In this document: positions 7,965-14,061 of the stretch, piece by piece
Layout of the letters: each line of letters begins with the position of its first letter
Numbering within the stretch: position 1 is the stretch's first letter
Origin: Betaproteobacteria bacterium
Lineage (GTDB): Bacteria; Pseudomonadota; Gammaproteobacteria; Burkholderiales; Burkholderiaceae
Assembly (NCBI GenBank): GCA_009921765.1
Contig: RFXC01000070.1
Location: 1 to 17,920, forward strand
Length of the DNA: 17,920 bases
Reading direction: 5' to 3'
Made by a program: the position numbers and the translations under genes
The notes under the pieces: model-generated
Database searches by the model: none
What the model was told of the DNA's origin: nothing
Seen by the model: only the letters and a program-made list of their open reading frames with translations

Positions 7965-8927
7965 TCAGCTCTCCTGGGTAAGCACCGCCCGCAGTTCTCT
8001 CAGCTTTGCCTTCAGCTTGGCGGCATGCTCGGGGCCGACGCGGATCATGATGCGCTGCCCGACCGATCGACGCTCCAGAGAGCTCTCGGCGAATTCATAG
8101 AGCACCCGGGGCTGCTCCAGGAAAATGGCGCCTGCGGGCGAAGGCGCGGCAAGCAAGTCGTCGATCGCCTGCACCACCCGATCGTTGAAATGGCCTTCGG
8201 GGTAGCCGATCGATCGATAGGTTTTTTGAAATAGGGGATAGAAGCGCTTGTACAGGGCTGCCAGCCGGCGTGCGTCCAGCCCGCTTGCAAACGCGACAAA
8301 CGCGTCGTAGCGCCGCGCGTTTTGCGCAGCGATCGCCGGTTCACCATCGCGCCGCTCGATCTGGAAAGAACCCGGGGTGGCAACCACCGCACGGTACTGC
8401 ATGGACATGCTGTCGCCCGGCAGGTTGTCGATGGTGAGGACGATTTTCTGGACGATATCGTTGGGAAGGACGAAGCGAAGCAGTTGCTCGCGCCCCGGGA
8501 AATTGCCAAGCGCGGCGGCAATTGCCTTGTCCGAGGCGGCGGCCTCCAGCGAGGCGCTGGCTGGATCGATTGGGGTGTCGGCGCCCAGGATGCGCTCAAT
8601 CGGGTAGCGGGGGCTGCCCGCGGGGCCGGCGGGCGTTGCGGCGGCGGCGCCCGGCGCCGGCGTGCCGGTACTCTCGGCTGCGCCGGGGGCTGCCGCGCCA
8701 GGCGCTGAACCGGTCGCTGCCGCTGATGGCGCAGGTGTCTGCCCCGCTTTGGGGGCTGACGACACCGCGCCGGGCGCACCGCGCCGGGGGTCTGGTTTCA
8801 TCAGCATCCAGGCCGCAGCAATCAGCGCGCCCGCCACAACGACCAGAATGACCCAGATCCACCAGCGGCGCGGGGGGGGCGCCTCGCCAGACGATGGGGG
8901 ACCGGCAGCGGGTACGGGAGAGGTCAT
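7965..8927 (-). CDS. DUF3014 domain-containing membrane-anchored protein
   Basis: A 320-residue protein with a short cytoplasmic N-terminus, one transmembrane helix (about residues 22-41, WWIWVILVVVAGALIAAAWM), an Ala/Pro/Gly-rich linker (about 44-105) and a C-terminal domain that I recognise as DUF3014: YPIERILG, LLRFVLPNDIVQKIVLTIDNL, YRSIGYPEGHFNDRVVQAIDDLL, then VLYEFAESSLERRSVGQRIMIRVG. The domain would face the periplasm. Its function is unknown. The ATG at 8927 is chosen because GGAG lies 6 bases upstream; the open frame reaches 9128, but that extension is charged, lacks family character and lies in an intergenic region. It forms a tight operon with the exported protein downstream, suggesting a shared envelope role. 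The low-complexity linker is also high-GC and produces many shadow frames. Confidence 0.88.
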   Translation of the reverse strand: MTSPVPAAGPPSSGEAPPPRRWWIWVILVVVAGALIAAAWMLMKPDPRRGAPGAVSSAPKAGQTPAPSAAATGSAPGAAAPGAAESTGTPAPGAAAATPAGPAGSPRYPIERILGADTPIDPASASLEAAASDKAIAAALGNFPGREQLLRFVLPNDIVQKIVLTIDNLPGDSMSMQYRAVVATPGSFQIERRDGEPAIAAQNARRYDAFVAFASGLDARRLAALYKRFYPLFQKTYRSIGYPEGHFNDRVVQAIDDLLAAPSPAGAIFLEQPRVLYEFAESSLERRSVGQRIMIRVGPEHAAKLKAKLRELRAVLTQES

Positions 8928-8968
8928 GGGCGGCTCCGACAGATCAGACAGTGCGCTGAGCGTATCAC

Positions 8969-8991
8969 TCGATCGCGTGTCGCGCGATCGA
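8969..8991. repeat. Perfect 9-base inverted repeat between divergent genes
   Basis: TCGATCGCG, 5-base spacer TGTCG, CGCGATCGA. It sits 41 bases upstream of the DUF3014 start codon and 165 bases upstream of the VOC start, in a 229-base divergent intergenic region. Position and symmetry fit an operator or a 5'-leader hairpin. The regulator is not identifiable. Confidence 0.6.
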
Positions 8992-9072
8992 ATCACCGCA
9001 GGCAGCCGCCGGAAATCGTCCGAACAAAATTTGATTTGCCTCAACTCGCGATGTCCCGACCGGGGGGCGCGC

Positions 9073-9100
9073 TTGCGTCGGCTCCGCGCCTTGTTAACAT
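9073..9100 (+). promoter_or_regulatory. Possible weak promoter for the VOC operon
   Basis: TTGCGT (9073-9078), 16-base spacer, TAACAT (9095-9100), about 57 bases before the VOC start codon. The match to sigma-70 consensus is partial (3/6 and 4/6). An AT-rich patch, AACAAAATTTGATTT, lies further upstream around 9022-9036 and could contribute. This is a guess from spacing and position only. Confidence 0.22.
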
Positions 9101-9156
9101 CCACGTCAGATCGCGCCGACATGACCACTCAGGCGAGACCCCCAGGAGACTCAACA

Positions 9157-9705
9157 ATGAAGCTGCAAGGCGTCCATCACGCGGCCTACCGCTGCCGCGA
9201 CGCGCGCGAGACCGTGCATTGGTATCGCGACCACCTGGGCATGGATTTCGTGCTCGCGATTGCCGAGAACCAGGTGCCCTCGACCAAGGCGCCAGACCCC
9301 TACATGCATGTGTTTCTGGATGCGGGCGGCGGCAATGTGCTTGCTTTCTTCGAGATTCCGAATTCGCCCGAGATGGGGTTCGATCCCAACACGCCGCGCT
9401 GGGTGCAACACATCGCGTTCAAGGTCGACAGCCTGGCCACGCTCCAGGCCATGCGTGAGCGACTGGTCGCGGGCGGCATCGAGGTGATCGGACCGGTCGA
9501 TCACACGCTGTTCCAGTCGATCTATTTCTTCGACTGCAACGGACACCGGCTCGAGCTTGCGGTGGACACCACCAGCGCTGCCATGCAGGCGCGGCTCGAT
9601 GCCGTGAAGTGGGACATGCTCGATGAATGGGCGCGCACCCGGCGCGCGCCTCAGCATGCAGCCTGGCTGCACGAGCCCGAGTTTGCCGACGCGTCAACCG
9701 GCTGA
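9157..9705 (+). CDS. VOC superfamily protein (glyoxalase/extradiol-dioxygenase fold)
   Basis: A 182-residue vicinal-oxygen-chelate protein with two beta-alpha-beta-beta-beta halves. The metal ligand pattern is visible: H8 in GVHHAAYRC, H85 in WVQHIAFKV and E133 in GHRLELAV. It has a C-terminal extension, VKWDMLDEWARTRRAPQHAAWLHE, seen in a Burkholderiales-type group of VOC proteins adjoining aromatic-degradation genes. AGGAG lies 8 bases before the ATG at 9157, which decides the start; the frame continues upstream to 8662 only as a shadow of DUF3014. The FAD hydroxylase begins 7 bases after its stop, so the pair is surely one transcript. Likely activity is ring-cleavage dioxygenase or a glyoxalase-like isomerase/hydrolase. 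The operon partner favours a role in aromatic breakdown, but a single VOC module is small for a classical extradiol dioxygenase. Confidence 0.88.
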   Translation: MKLQGVHHAAYRCRDARETVHWYRDHLGMDFVLAIAENQVPSTKAPDPYMHVFLDAGGGNVLAFFEIPNSPEMGFDPNTPRWVQHIAFKVDSLATLQAMRERLVAGGIEVIGPVDHTLFQSIYFFDCNGHRLELAVDTTSAAMQARLDAVKWDMLDEWARTRRAPQHAAWLHEPEFADASTG

Positions 9706-9712
9706 GTTGAAG

Positions 9713-11332
9713 GTGTCGCAAACGTTTACGCCGCCCCGCTACGCGTGGCGGCCCGCACCCGAGCAGACAGGGGGCCTCGCGCAGACGCACCCGGTGATCG
9801 TGATCGGTGCCGGGCCGGTGGGTCTTACGGCTGCACTCGATCTGGCCGCGCGCGGTGTGCGCGTGGTGGTCCTCGATGACAACGACACCGTGAGCACAGG
9901 TTCGCGCGCGCTCTGCTACGCCAAGCGCACGCTTGAAGTCTGGGACCGCCTGGGGTGCGGCGAGAGCGTGGCTGCGGCCGGCATACGCTGGCAGGTGGGC
10001 AAGGTGTACTTCCGCGACGAGATGGTCTATCGCTTCGACCTTCTTCCCGAGCCCGATCACAAGATGCCGGCCATGGTGAACCTGCAGCAATATCACCTCG
10101 AGCAGACCCTGGTCGAGCGCTGCCTCGCAAGCGATCTCATCGATCTGCGCTGGCGTCACCGCGTGGTCTCGCTTGAGCAGGACGCCGAGTTGGTGCGACT
10201 GGGCGTCGATACGCCCGAGGGGATCTACCAGGCGGATGCGTCCTGGGTGATCGCCTGCGACGGCGCCAACAGCGACACGCGTGCCATGGTGGGTGCGCCT
10301 TTTACAGGTCAGGCGTTTCAGGATCGCTTTCTGATCGCCGACGTGCTGATGAAGGCCGAGTTTCCCACCGAGCGCTGGTTCTGGTTCGATCCGCCGTTTC
10401 ATCCCGGTCAGTCGGCGCTTCTGCACAAGCAGCGCGACAACGTCTGGCGGATCGACTTCCAGCTGGGTTGGGACGCCGATCCGGTTGAAGAGCGCAAGCC
10501 CGAGCGGGTGGAAGCGCGGGTACGCCAGATGTTGGGGCCCGACGCGGATTTCGAACTCGAGTGGGTATCGATCTACCAGTTCGCCTGTCGACGCATTGAC
10601 CGGTTTCGCTATGGTCGGGTGCTGTTTGCCGGTGATAGCGCGCATCAGGTCTCGCCGTTTGGTGCCCGAGGGGCCAACTCCGGGGTGCAGGATATCGACA
10701 ACCTCGCCTGGAAACTTCAGTGCGTGCTCGCCGGTGTGGCGCCCGAGACCCTGCTTGATTCCTATCACGACGAGCGGGCGCTCGCGGCCGACGACAACAT
10801 CCGCAATTCCACCCGCTCCACCGATTTCATTACGCCCAAGAACGCTCCCAGCCGGCTGTTCCGCGATGCTGTGCTGGGCCTCGCGCGCGACCATGCGTTT
10901 GCGCGGCCGCTTGTGAACAGCGGGCGGCTGTCGCTACCCACGCGATACACGAATTCGCCCCTGATCACCGCCGATGCCGATCCCTTCAACGCGCCGTCGG
11001 CGGCGCCGGGTGCGCCGTGTCCTGATGCGCCAGTGGTGTTGCCCGACGGTCGCCCCGGCTGGCTGCTCGAGCGCCTGGGCTCAGGCTTTACGCTGCTGGT
11101 GGTGGGCAACGCGCCGCCACTCGACGACTCGGCCGCGTGGCCGGCCCCCCTCACATGCTTGCGGGCGGGGCATGATTTTCATGACCGGGCGGGTGTGCTC
11201 GCTTCGCGGCTCGATGCGCGCGGGCAGGCGATTTATCTCATTCGGCCCGACCAGTTCATCGCCGCGCGCTGGCGCTCGCCGTCGGTCGACGAGATCCGCG
11301 TGGCGCTCGCCCGCAGTCTCGCCTTGCACTGA
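9713..11332 (+). CDS. FAD-dependent aromatic hydroxylase, MhpA/PheA-like
   Basis: A class A flavoprotein monooxygenase of 539 residues, close to MhpA (about 554). These enzymes hydroxylate phenolic rings with NAD(P)H and O2. FAD-binding motifs are complete: VIVIGAGPVGLTAALDLAARG (28-48, GxGxxG), the DG motif in VIACDGANSDTR (179-190), and the GD motif in VLFAGDSAHQVSPFGARGAN (303-322). A C-terminal thioredoxin-like domain follows from about residue 430. Start choice: the frame opens at 9623, inside the VOC gene, but the GTG at 9713 directly follows that gene and gives the N-terminus VSQTFTPPRYAWRP, which suits the family; a TTG at 9707 is also possible. No strong Shine-Dalgarno is seen, so coupling to VOC translation is likely. 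DUF2783 follows after 21 bases. The substrate cannot be read from sequence. Confidence 0.92.
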   Translation: MSQTFTPPRYAWRPAPEQTGGLAQTHPVIVIGAGPVGLTAALDLAARGVRVVVLDDNDTVSTGSRALCYAKRTLEVWDRLGCGESVAAAGIRWQVGKVYFRDEMVYRFDLLPEPDHKMPAMVNLQQYHLEQTLVERCLASDLIDLRWRHRVVSLEQDAELVRLGVDTPEGIYQADASWVIACDGANSDTRAMVGAPFTGQAFQDRFLIADVLMKAEFPTERWFWFDPPFHPGQSALLHKQRDNVWRIDFQLGWDADPVEERKPERVEARVRQMLGPDADFELEWVSIYQFACRRIDRFRYGRVLFAGDSAHQVSPFGARGANSGVQDIDNLAWKLQCVLAGVAPETLLDSYHDERALAADDNIRNSTRSTDFITPKNAPSRLFRDAVLGLARDHAFARPLVNSGRLSLPTRYTNSPLITADADPFNAPSAAPGAPCPDAPVVLPDGRPGWLLERLGSGFTLLVVGNAPPLDDSAAWPAPLTCLRAGHDFHDRAGVLASRLDARGQAIYLIRPDQFIAARWRSPSVDEIRVALARSLALH

Positions 11333-11353
11333 ACCGTTGCGACCGGAGTCACG

Positions 11354-11548
11354 ATGCCGCTCAACCTTGCTCCCAATATCGCCGACCCCGACGGGTTCTA
11401 TCAGGAACTGATCGACAGCCAGCGCGATCTCGATGAGCAGTCGGCCGCGCTCATGAACGCACGCCTGGTATTGCTCCTTGCCAACCATGTGGGCGATCGC
11501 GACACGCTGAGCGAAGCGCTCAGCCTGGCCCGGCCACCGTCTCGCTGA
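11354..11548 (+). CDS. DUF2783 small protein
   Basis: A 64-residue protein matching what I recall of DUF2783: MPLNLAPNIADPDGFYQ, then a helical segment and the core NARLVLLLANHVGDRDTL, ending EALSLARPP. Proteins of this family are found next to MhpA-like flavin monooxygenases, as here, but have no established function. GGAG lies 5 bases before the ATG, giving a strong, well-spaced ribosome site. It has no signal peptide or membrane segment and is predicted to be mostly helical, so it may be an accessory or small subunit of the hydroxylase; this is inference from constant adjacency. Its last 29 bases overlap, tail to tail, the end of the LysR gene. Confidence 0.85.
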   Translation: MPLNLAPNIADPDGFYQELIDSQRDLDEQSAALMNARLVLLLANHVGDRDTLSEALSLARPPSR

Positions 11549-12488
11549 AGACCCGGGCAGCTGCCTCCTCGATCCGTTCGCGCAGCCACGCATGGCCGGG
11601 GCGTTGCGCCTGCCGGCGTTGCCACAGGATGTCCACGTGCACAGGTGGCAATTCGAACGGCAGTCGTCGAACGGCGAGTGCGCGCGGAAAGCCGGTGGCC
11701 GCGACGAAGTGCCGCGGCACCACGGTCAGCAGATCCGAACGGGCCACGACCTGACCTGCCGTGACGTATTGATTGACGGTCAGCATGACGCGGCGCTTTC
11801 GCTTGAGGTCTGACAACGCCTCATCGACGAAACCGATCGGGCGACCCGAAAAGCTCACCAGCAGATGGTTGGCCGCACAGTAGGCATCGAGCGTGAGCTC
11901 GCCCGCGGCAAGCGGGTGTCCGCGACGCATCACGCACACATACTCGCCCGTGTAGAGGCGGCTGTGGCCGAATTCCTGCGAACTGCCCTCCATCTGCTGC
12001 AGCGCGAGCGCTGCGATGACCGCCGGGAAATAGCCGATCGCGACGTCGATCCGCTTGGCTTCCAGCCAGTCCCGCGGGTCGCGGGTGGTAAGCGGCAGCA
12101 CGCGCAGGTTGATGCGTGGTGCCTCGCGCTCGATCACTTTCAATAGCGGTGGAATCAGCATGGTGGCGGTGGAGTCCGCCATGGTGAGCAGGAAGCTGGT
12201 CTGGGCGGTGGCGGGGTCGAACGCATCGGGCGCCACTGCGGTGCGCAACTGATCGAGTGCCGCGCGGATGGCGGGCCAGAGCGCGGTCGCGTAAGGGGTG
12301 GGCTCCACGCCATAGCCCGAGCGGCTTACCAGGGGGTCACCCAGCGCGTCGCGCAGGCGCTTCAGCGCGTTGCTGGCCGCTGGCTGGGTCATTGAAAGGT
12401 TGTCGGCTGCGCGGGTGAGATTGCGTTCGGCCATCAGTTCATCAAAGAGGCGAAGCAGGTTCAGATCCAGCGTTCTGAAGTTGGCCAT
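11520..12488 (-). CDS. LysR-family transcriptional regulator
   Basis: A 322-residue LysR-type regulator. The N-terminal winged helix-turn-helix is clear (LDLNLLRLFDELMAERNLTRAAD, then LSMTQPAASNALKRLRDALGDPL, about residues 7-53), followed by a periplasmic-binding-type effector domain from about residue 93 (TSFLLTMADSTATMLIPPLL) to 310. The SRSGYGVEPTPYA stretch after the helix resembles the NodD/NahR/DntR-like branch, whose members sense aromatic compounds. The ATG at 12488 gives a standard N-terminus; only a GGTG-like ribosome site precedes it. It converges on the VOC-hydroxylase-DUF2783 operon and is divergent from an 81-residue gene. Its upstream region holds a T-N11-A operator over its own -35, so autoregulation is probable. 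Its target could be the small divergent gene, the aromatic cassette, or both. Confidence 0.93.
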   Translation of the reverse strand: MANFRTLDLNLLRLFDELMAERNLTRAADNLSMTQPAASNALKRLRDALGDPLVSRSGYGVEPTPYATALWPAIRAALDQLRTAVAPDAFDPATAQTSFLLTMADSTATMLIPPLLKVIEREAPRINLRVLPLTTRDPRDWLEAKRIDVAIGYFPAVIAALALQQMEGSSQEFGHSRLYTGEYVCVMRRGHPLAAGELTLDAYCAANHLLVSFSGRPIGFVDEALSDLKRKRRVMLTVNQYVTAGQVVARSDLLTVVPRHFVAATGFPRALAVRRLPFELPPVHVDILWQRRQAQRPGHAWLRERIEEAAARVFSETVAGPG

Positions 12489-12504
12489 AAAGTATTTTTC
12501 ACCG

Positions 12505-12519
12505 TGATGGTATACATCA
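12505..12519. promoter_or_regulatory. Second dyad in the lysR/orphan intergenic region
   Basis: TGATG, 5-base spacer GTATA, CATCA: a perfect 5-base dyad that starts 17 bases upstream of the lysR start and overlaps its candidate -10. It lies next to the T-N11-A box on the lysR-proximal side. LysR proteins commonly contact a strong recognition site plus a weaker activation site nearby, and this could be the second. Alone it is weak evidence. Confidence 0.4.
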
Positions 12520-12536
12520 TAAACATCAATTGGAAA
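12509..12536 (-). promoter_or_regulatory. Candidate promoter of the lysR gene
   Basis: Read on the minus strand: TTTCCA (12536-12531), 16-base spacer, TATACC (12514-12509), each matching sigma-70 consensus at 4 of 6 positions, 20 bases before the lysR start codon. The -35 falls inside the T-N11-A dyad, the classical arrangement for LysR autorepression. Not tested by any scoring. Confidence 0.4.
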
Positions 12537-12543
12537 TATGTTT
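12521..12543. promoter_or_regulatory. LysR-type operator (T-N11-A box)
   Basis: AAACAT, 11-base spacer CAATTGGAAAT, ATGTTT: perfect 6-base arms that place a T and an A exactly 11 bases apart, the canonical LysR-type box with dyad symmetry. It stands out as an AT-rich island in GC-rich DNA, directly between lysR and the divergent 81-residue gene, and overlaps the candidate -35 of both promoters. This strongly suggests binding by the adjacent LysR protein. Confidence 0.68.
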
Positions 12544-12559
12544 TATCCGGCCCCACAAT
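12530..12559 (+). promoter_or_regulatory. Candidate promoter of the 81-residue gene
   Basis: TTGGAA (12530-12535), 18-base spacer, CACAAT (12554-12559), about 50 bases before the start codon at 12612. Each element matches sigma-70 consensus at 4 of 6 positions. The -35 lies inside the T-N11-A dyad, so expression is probably controlled by the divergent LysR protein. Confidence 0.35.
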
Positions 12560-12611
12560 CCGCTCAACACAAAAAATTCTCCTCCTGCCTCGAACCCAAA
12601 GGATTCTCATC

Positions 12612-12857
12612 ATGGCCGTGCAATATTCCCTGACTCACCCCGGACTCGACCGGCTTGGCCGCTCCTATGACGCAGCCGCCGACATCACCGCCCGTACGGT
12701 TGCGGCCGTGCGCGGGTGGCAGGGCTGGTCGCGCCTTGCGCGTGCTTATGAAGCCTGGGCGCTTGCCCGGGTCGAAGCAATCGCGCTCCAGGATCCCCGC
12801 GTGCGCGCCGAAATTCAGGCGGCCGCCCAGCGCATGACGTCAAACGACGTTCGCTGA
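12612..12857 (+). CDS. Uncharacterised 81-residue protein
   Basis: I do not recognise this protein with confidence. It has 81 residues, no signal peptide and no membrane segment, and is predicted to be mostly helical. Two tryptophans sit in VRGWQGWSRLARAYEAWAL in the middle, and the C-terminal part LQDPRVRAEIQAAAQRM faintly recalls the ends of small Burkholderiales DUF1127-type proteins; this is weak. Evidence that it is a real gene: AAAGGA lies 8 bases before the ATG at 12612, there is an upstream AT-rich control region shared with lysR, the codon usage is like its neighbours, and a strong intrinsic terminator follows 50 bases after the stop. The frame stays open upstream to 12504, but that part runs through the operator region and is not translated in my view. 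It seems to be a monocistronic, regulated small gene. Confidence 0.68.
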   Translation: MAVQYSLTHPGLDRLGRSYDAAADITARTVAAVRGWQGWSRLARAYEAWALARVEAIALQDPRVRAEIQAAAQRMTSNDVR

Positions 12858-12907
12858 GGCGCCCCGCCCGTACCGCTGTCTCCTCCACCTCCACAATGGT
12901 GGTTCGG

Positions 12908-12941
12908 CCTGTGGCGATCAGTCGCCACAGGTCTTTTTTTT
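12908..12941 (+). terminator. Strong rho-independent terminator
   Basis: CCTGTGGCGA, tetraloop TCAG, TCGCCACAGG, followed by TC and eight Ts. The 10-base stem is perfect and the T-run is directly adjacent, so it is a textbook terminator for plus-strand transcription from the 81-residue gene. It is directional: on the minus strand no T-run follows. A weaker CCACC/GGTGG pairing lies just upstream at 12885-12902. Confidence 0.95.
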
Positions 12942-13053
12942 GGGCGCGACCCGGGCGGGGAAGGGTGCGCCGAATCTTGCCGCCAGCGATCCCGCCGCGA
13001 GATGTTCCTCGCGGCTGGAATTGGCCGCAGTCACCATCCGGTGCGCAATGCGC

Positions 13054-13989
13054 TCATCCAGGCGATGGCCGCTGGCTGTCGAGGTGACCGCTCGGGTTCA
13101 GCATGAAGCAGTCTCCGTCCTTTCTCACCCGTCCAGACTGTATGAGTTCATCGAGGTGCTGCCCGATGCTGCGCTCCTCGGCTGCGTTGATCCAGAGTTC
13201 CGAGGCGTCTGGCCGATACACCACACGCGACTGCGCAAGCTGCGCGAGTGTCTGCGGTCCGGTTTCGAGCAAGGACAGCAACCGCGCCTCGCGCACTTTC
13301 AGGCGATCGGCAAACGCCCCGAGGAGTTGCAGGAATTCGGCGCGCTCGCGGATCACGCCCTTGTGATGCGAGGTGATCCAGCATGAAGCGGGCAGGTCTG
13401 CGATGCGCGCCAGCGTGACTCGAAAGGCCTCAAGGCTGGAGGTGGCGTCGCCATAATAGGGCCCGAAGCTAGAGAGATCGATATCGCCGATGAAGGCGAT
13501 CCCGTGCGGCTCGACCAGGAGCACGCAGTGTCCCGAGGTGTGGCCAGGCATGTGTATGGCACGCACTTGCACGCCCCCCAGATCCCAGACTGCGCCGTCG
13601 TCATAACCCAGTGCATCGGGCCGCGGCGTGTAGTGGAACTCGCGCACGATCTTGTCATGCAGCGGGTCGAGTATCGCGCGAGAGTAGCCATAGTGGGTAG
13701 CGAGTCCGTCCCAGCTGCGCGCGGCCTCGAGGTCGCCCCGGTGCACATGGAGCGGCACATGCCGGAGCGCGCCCAGCCCCGCCATATGATCCTCGTGCAC
13801 ATGGCCCAGGATGACGAGGTCGGCGCTCGCAAAGCCGGACTCCGCAGGAAGCATTCGGGAGACGAGCGGCGTGTCGAACACCGCGATCGAATCTCGGCCA
13901 CGAACGATCACCTGATTGCCGTCGGGATACTTTCCCGCTGACTGCCCGGGCCAGACGGTGACCGGGCCGAGTCTGATCGACTGTTGCAT
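13054..13989 (-). CDS. MBL-fold metallo-hydrolase with C-terminal winged helix
   Basis: A 311-residue two-domain protein. The N-terminal metallo-beta-lactamase fold has all metal ligands: HVHEDH (63-68), H150 in MPGHTSGH, D169 in FIGDIDL and H208 in ITSHHKG. The C-terminal 80 residues (KVREARLLSLL, TLAQLAQSRVVYRPD, then IGQHLDELIQSGRVRKDGD) look like the winged-helix domain (BLACT_WH type) found in LACTB2-like enzymes. No signal peptide is present. The ATG at 13989 follows GGAGAAGAG, which decides the start; the longer open frame to 14358 runs into the divergent transporter and is not plausible. LACTB2-like proteins are hydrolases, some acting on RNA or on CoA/acyl substrates; the function here is open. 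It is unrelated in architecture to the MBL gene at 4835-5869, despite the shared fold. Confidence 0.9.
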   Translation of the reverse strand: MQQSIRLGPVTVWPGQSAGKYPDGNQVIVRGRDSIAVFDTPLVSRMLPAESGFASADLVILGHVHEDHMAGLGALRHVPLHVHRGDLEAARSWDGLATHYGYSRAILDPLHDKIVREFHYTPRPDALGYDDGAVWDLGGVQVRAIHMPGHTSGHCVLLVEPHGIAFIGDIDLSSFGPYYGDATSSLEAFRVTLARIADLPASCWITSHHKGVIRERAEFLQLLGAFADRLKVREARLLSLLETGPQTLAQLAQSRVVYRPDASELWINAAEERSIGQHLDELIQSGRVRKDGDCFMLNPSGHLDSQRPSPG

Positions 13990-14061
13990 CACGGGTCTCT
14001 TCTCCGATTGAGAACTGATTTTGCTGCGGATGATAGCGACCGTTGGCGTCGGGCTGGCATC

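Noticed and set aside
8760..8800. Possible mobile or repeat origin of the Ala/Pro/Gly-rich stretch in DUF3014
   Set aside because: The repeats are irregular codon-level low complexity of a flexible periplasmic linker, with no direct or inverted repeat borders.
8662..9156. Upstream extension of the VOC frame
   Set aside because: It runs antisense through the DUF3014 linker; AGGAG before 9157 and the VOC domain boundary mark the real start.
9623..9712. Upstream ATG extension of the flavin hydroxylase
   Set aside because: It would overlap 83 bases of the VOC gene out of frame and adds residues unlike the family; the GTG at 9713, just after the VOC stop, fits better.
9419..10894. 491-residue minus-strand open frame across the flavin hydroxylase
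   Set aside because: It is antisense to a hydroxylase with intact FAD motifs, and the translation has no recognisable family. Long antisense frames are expected at this base composition.
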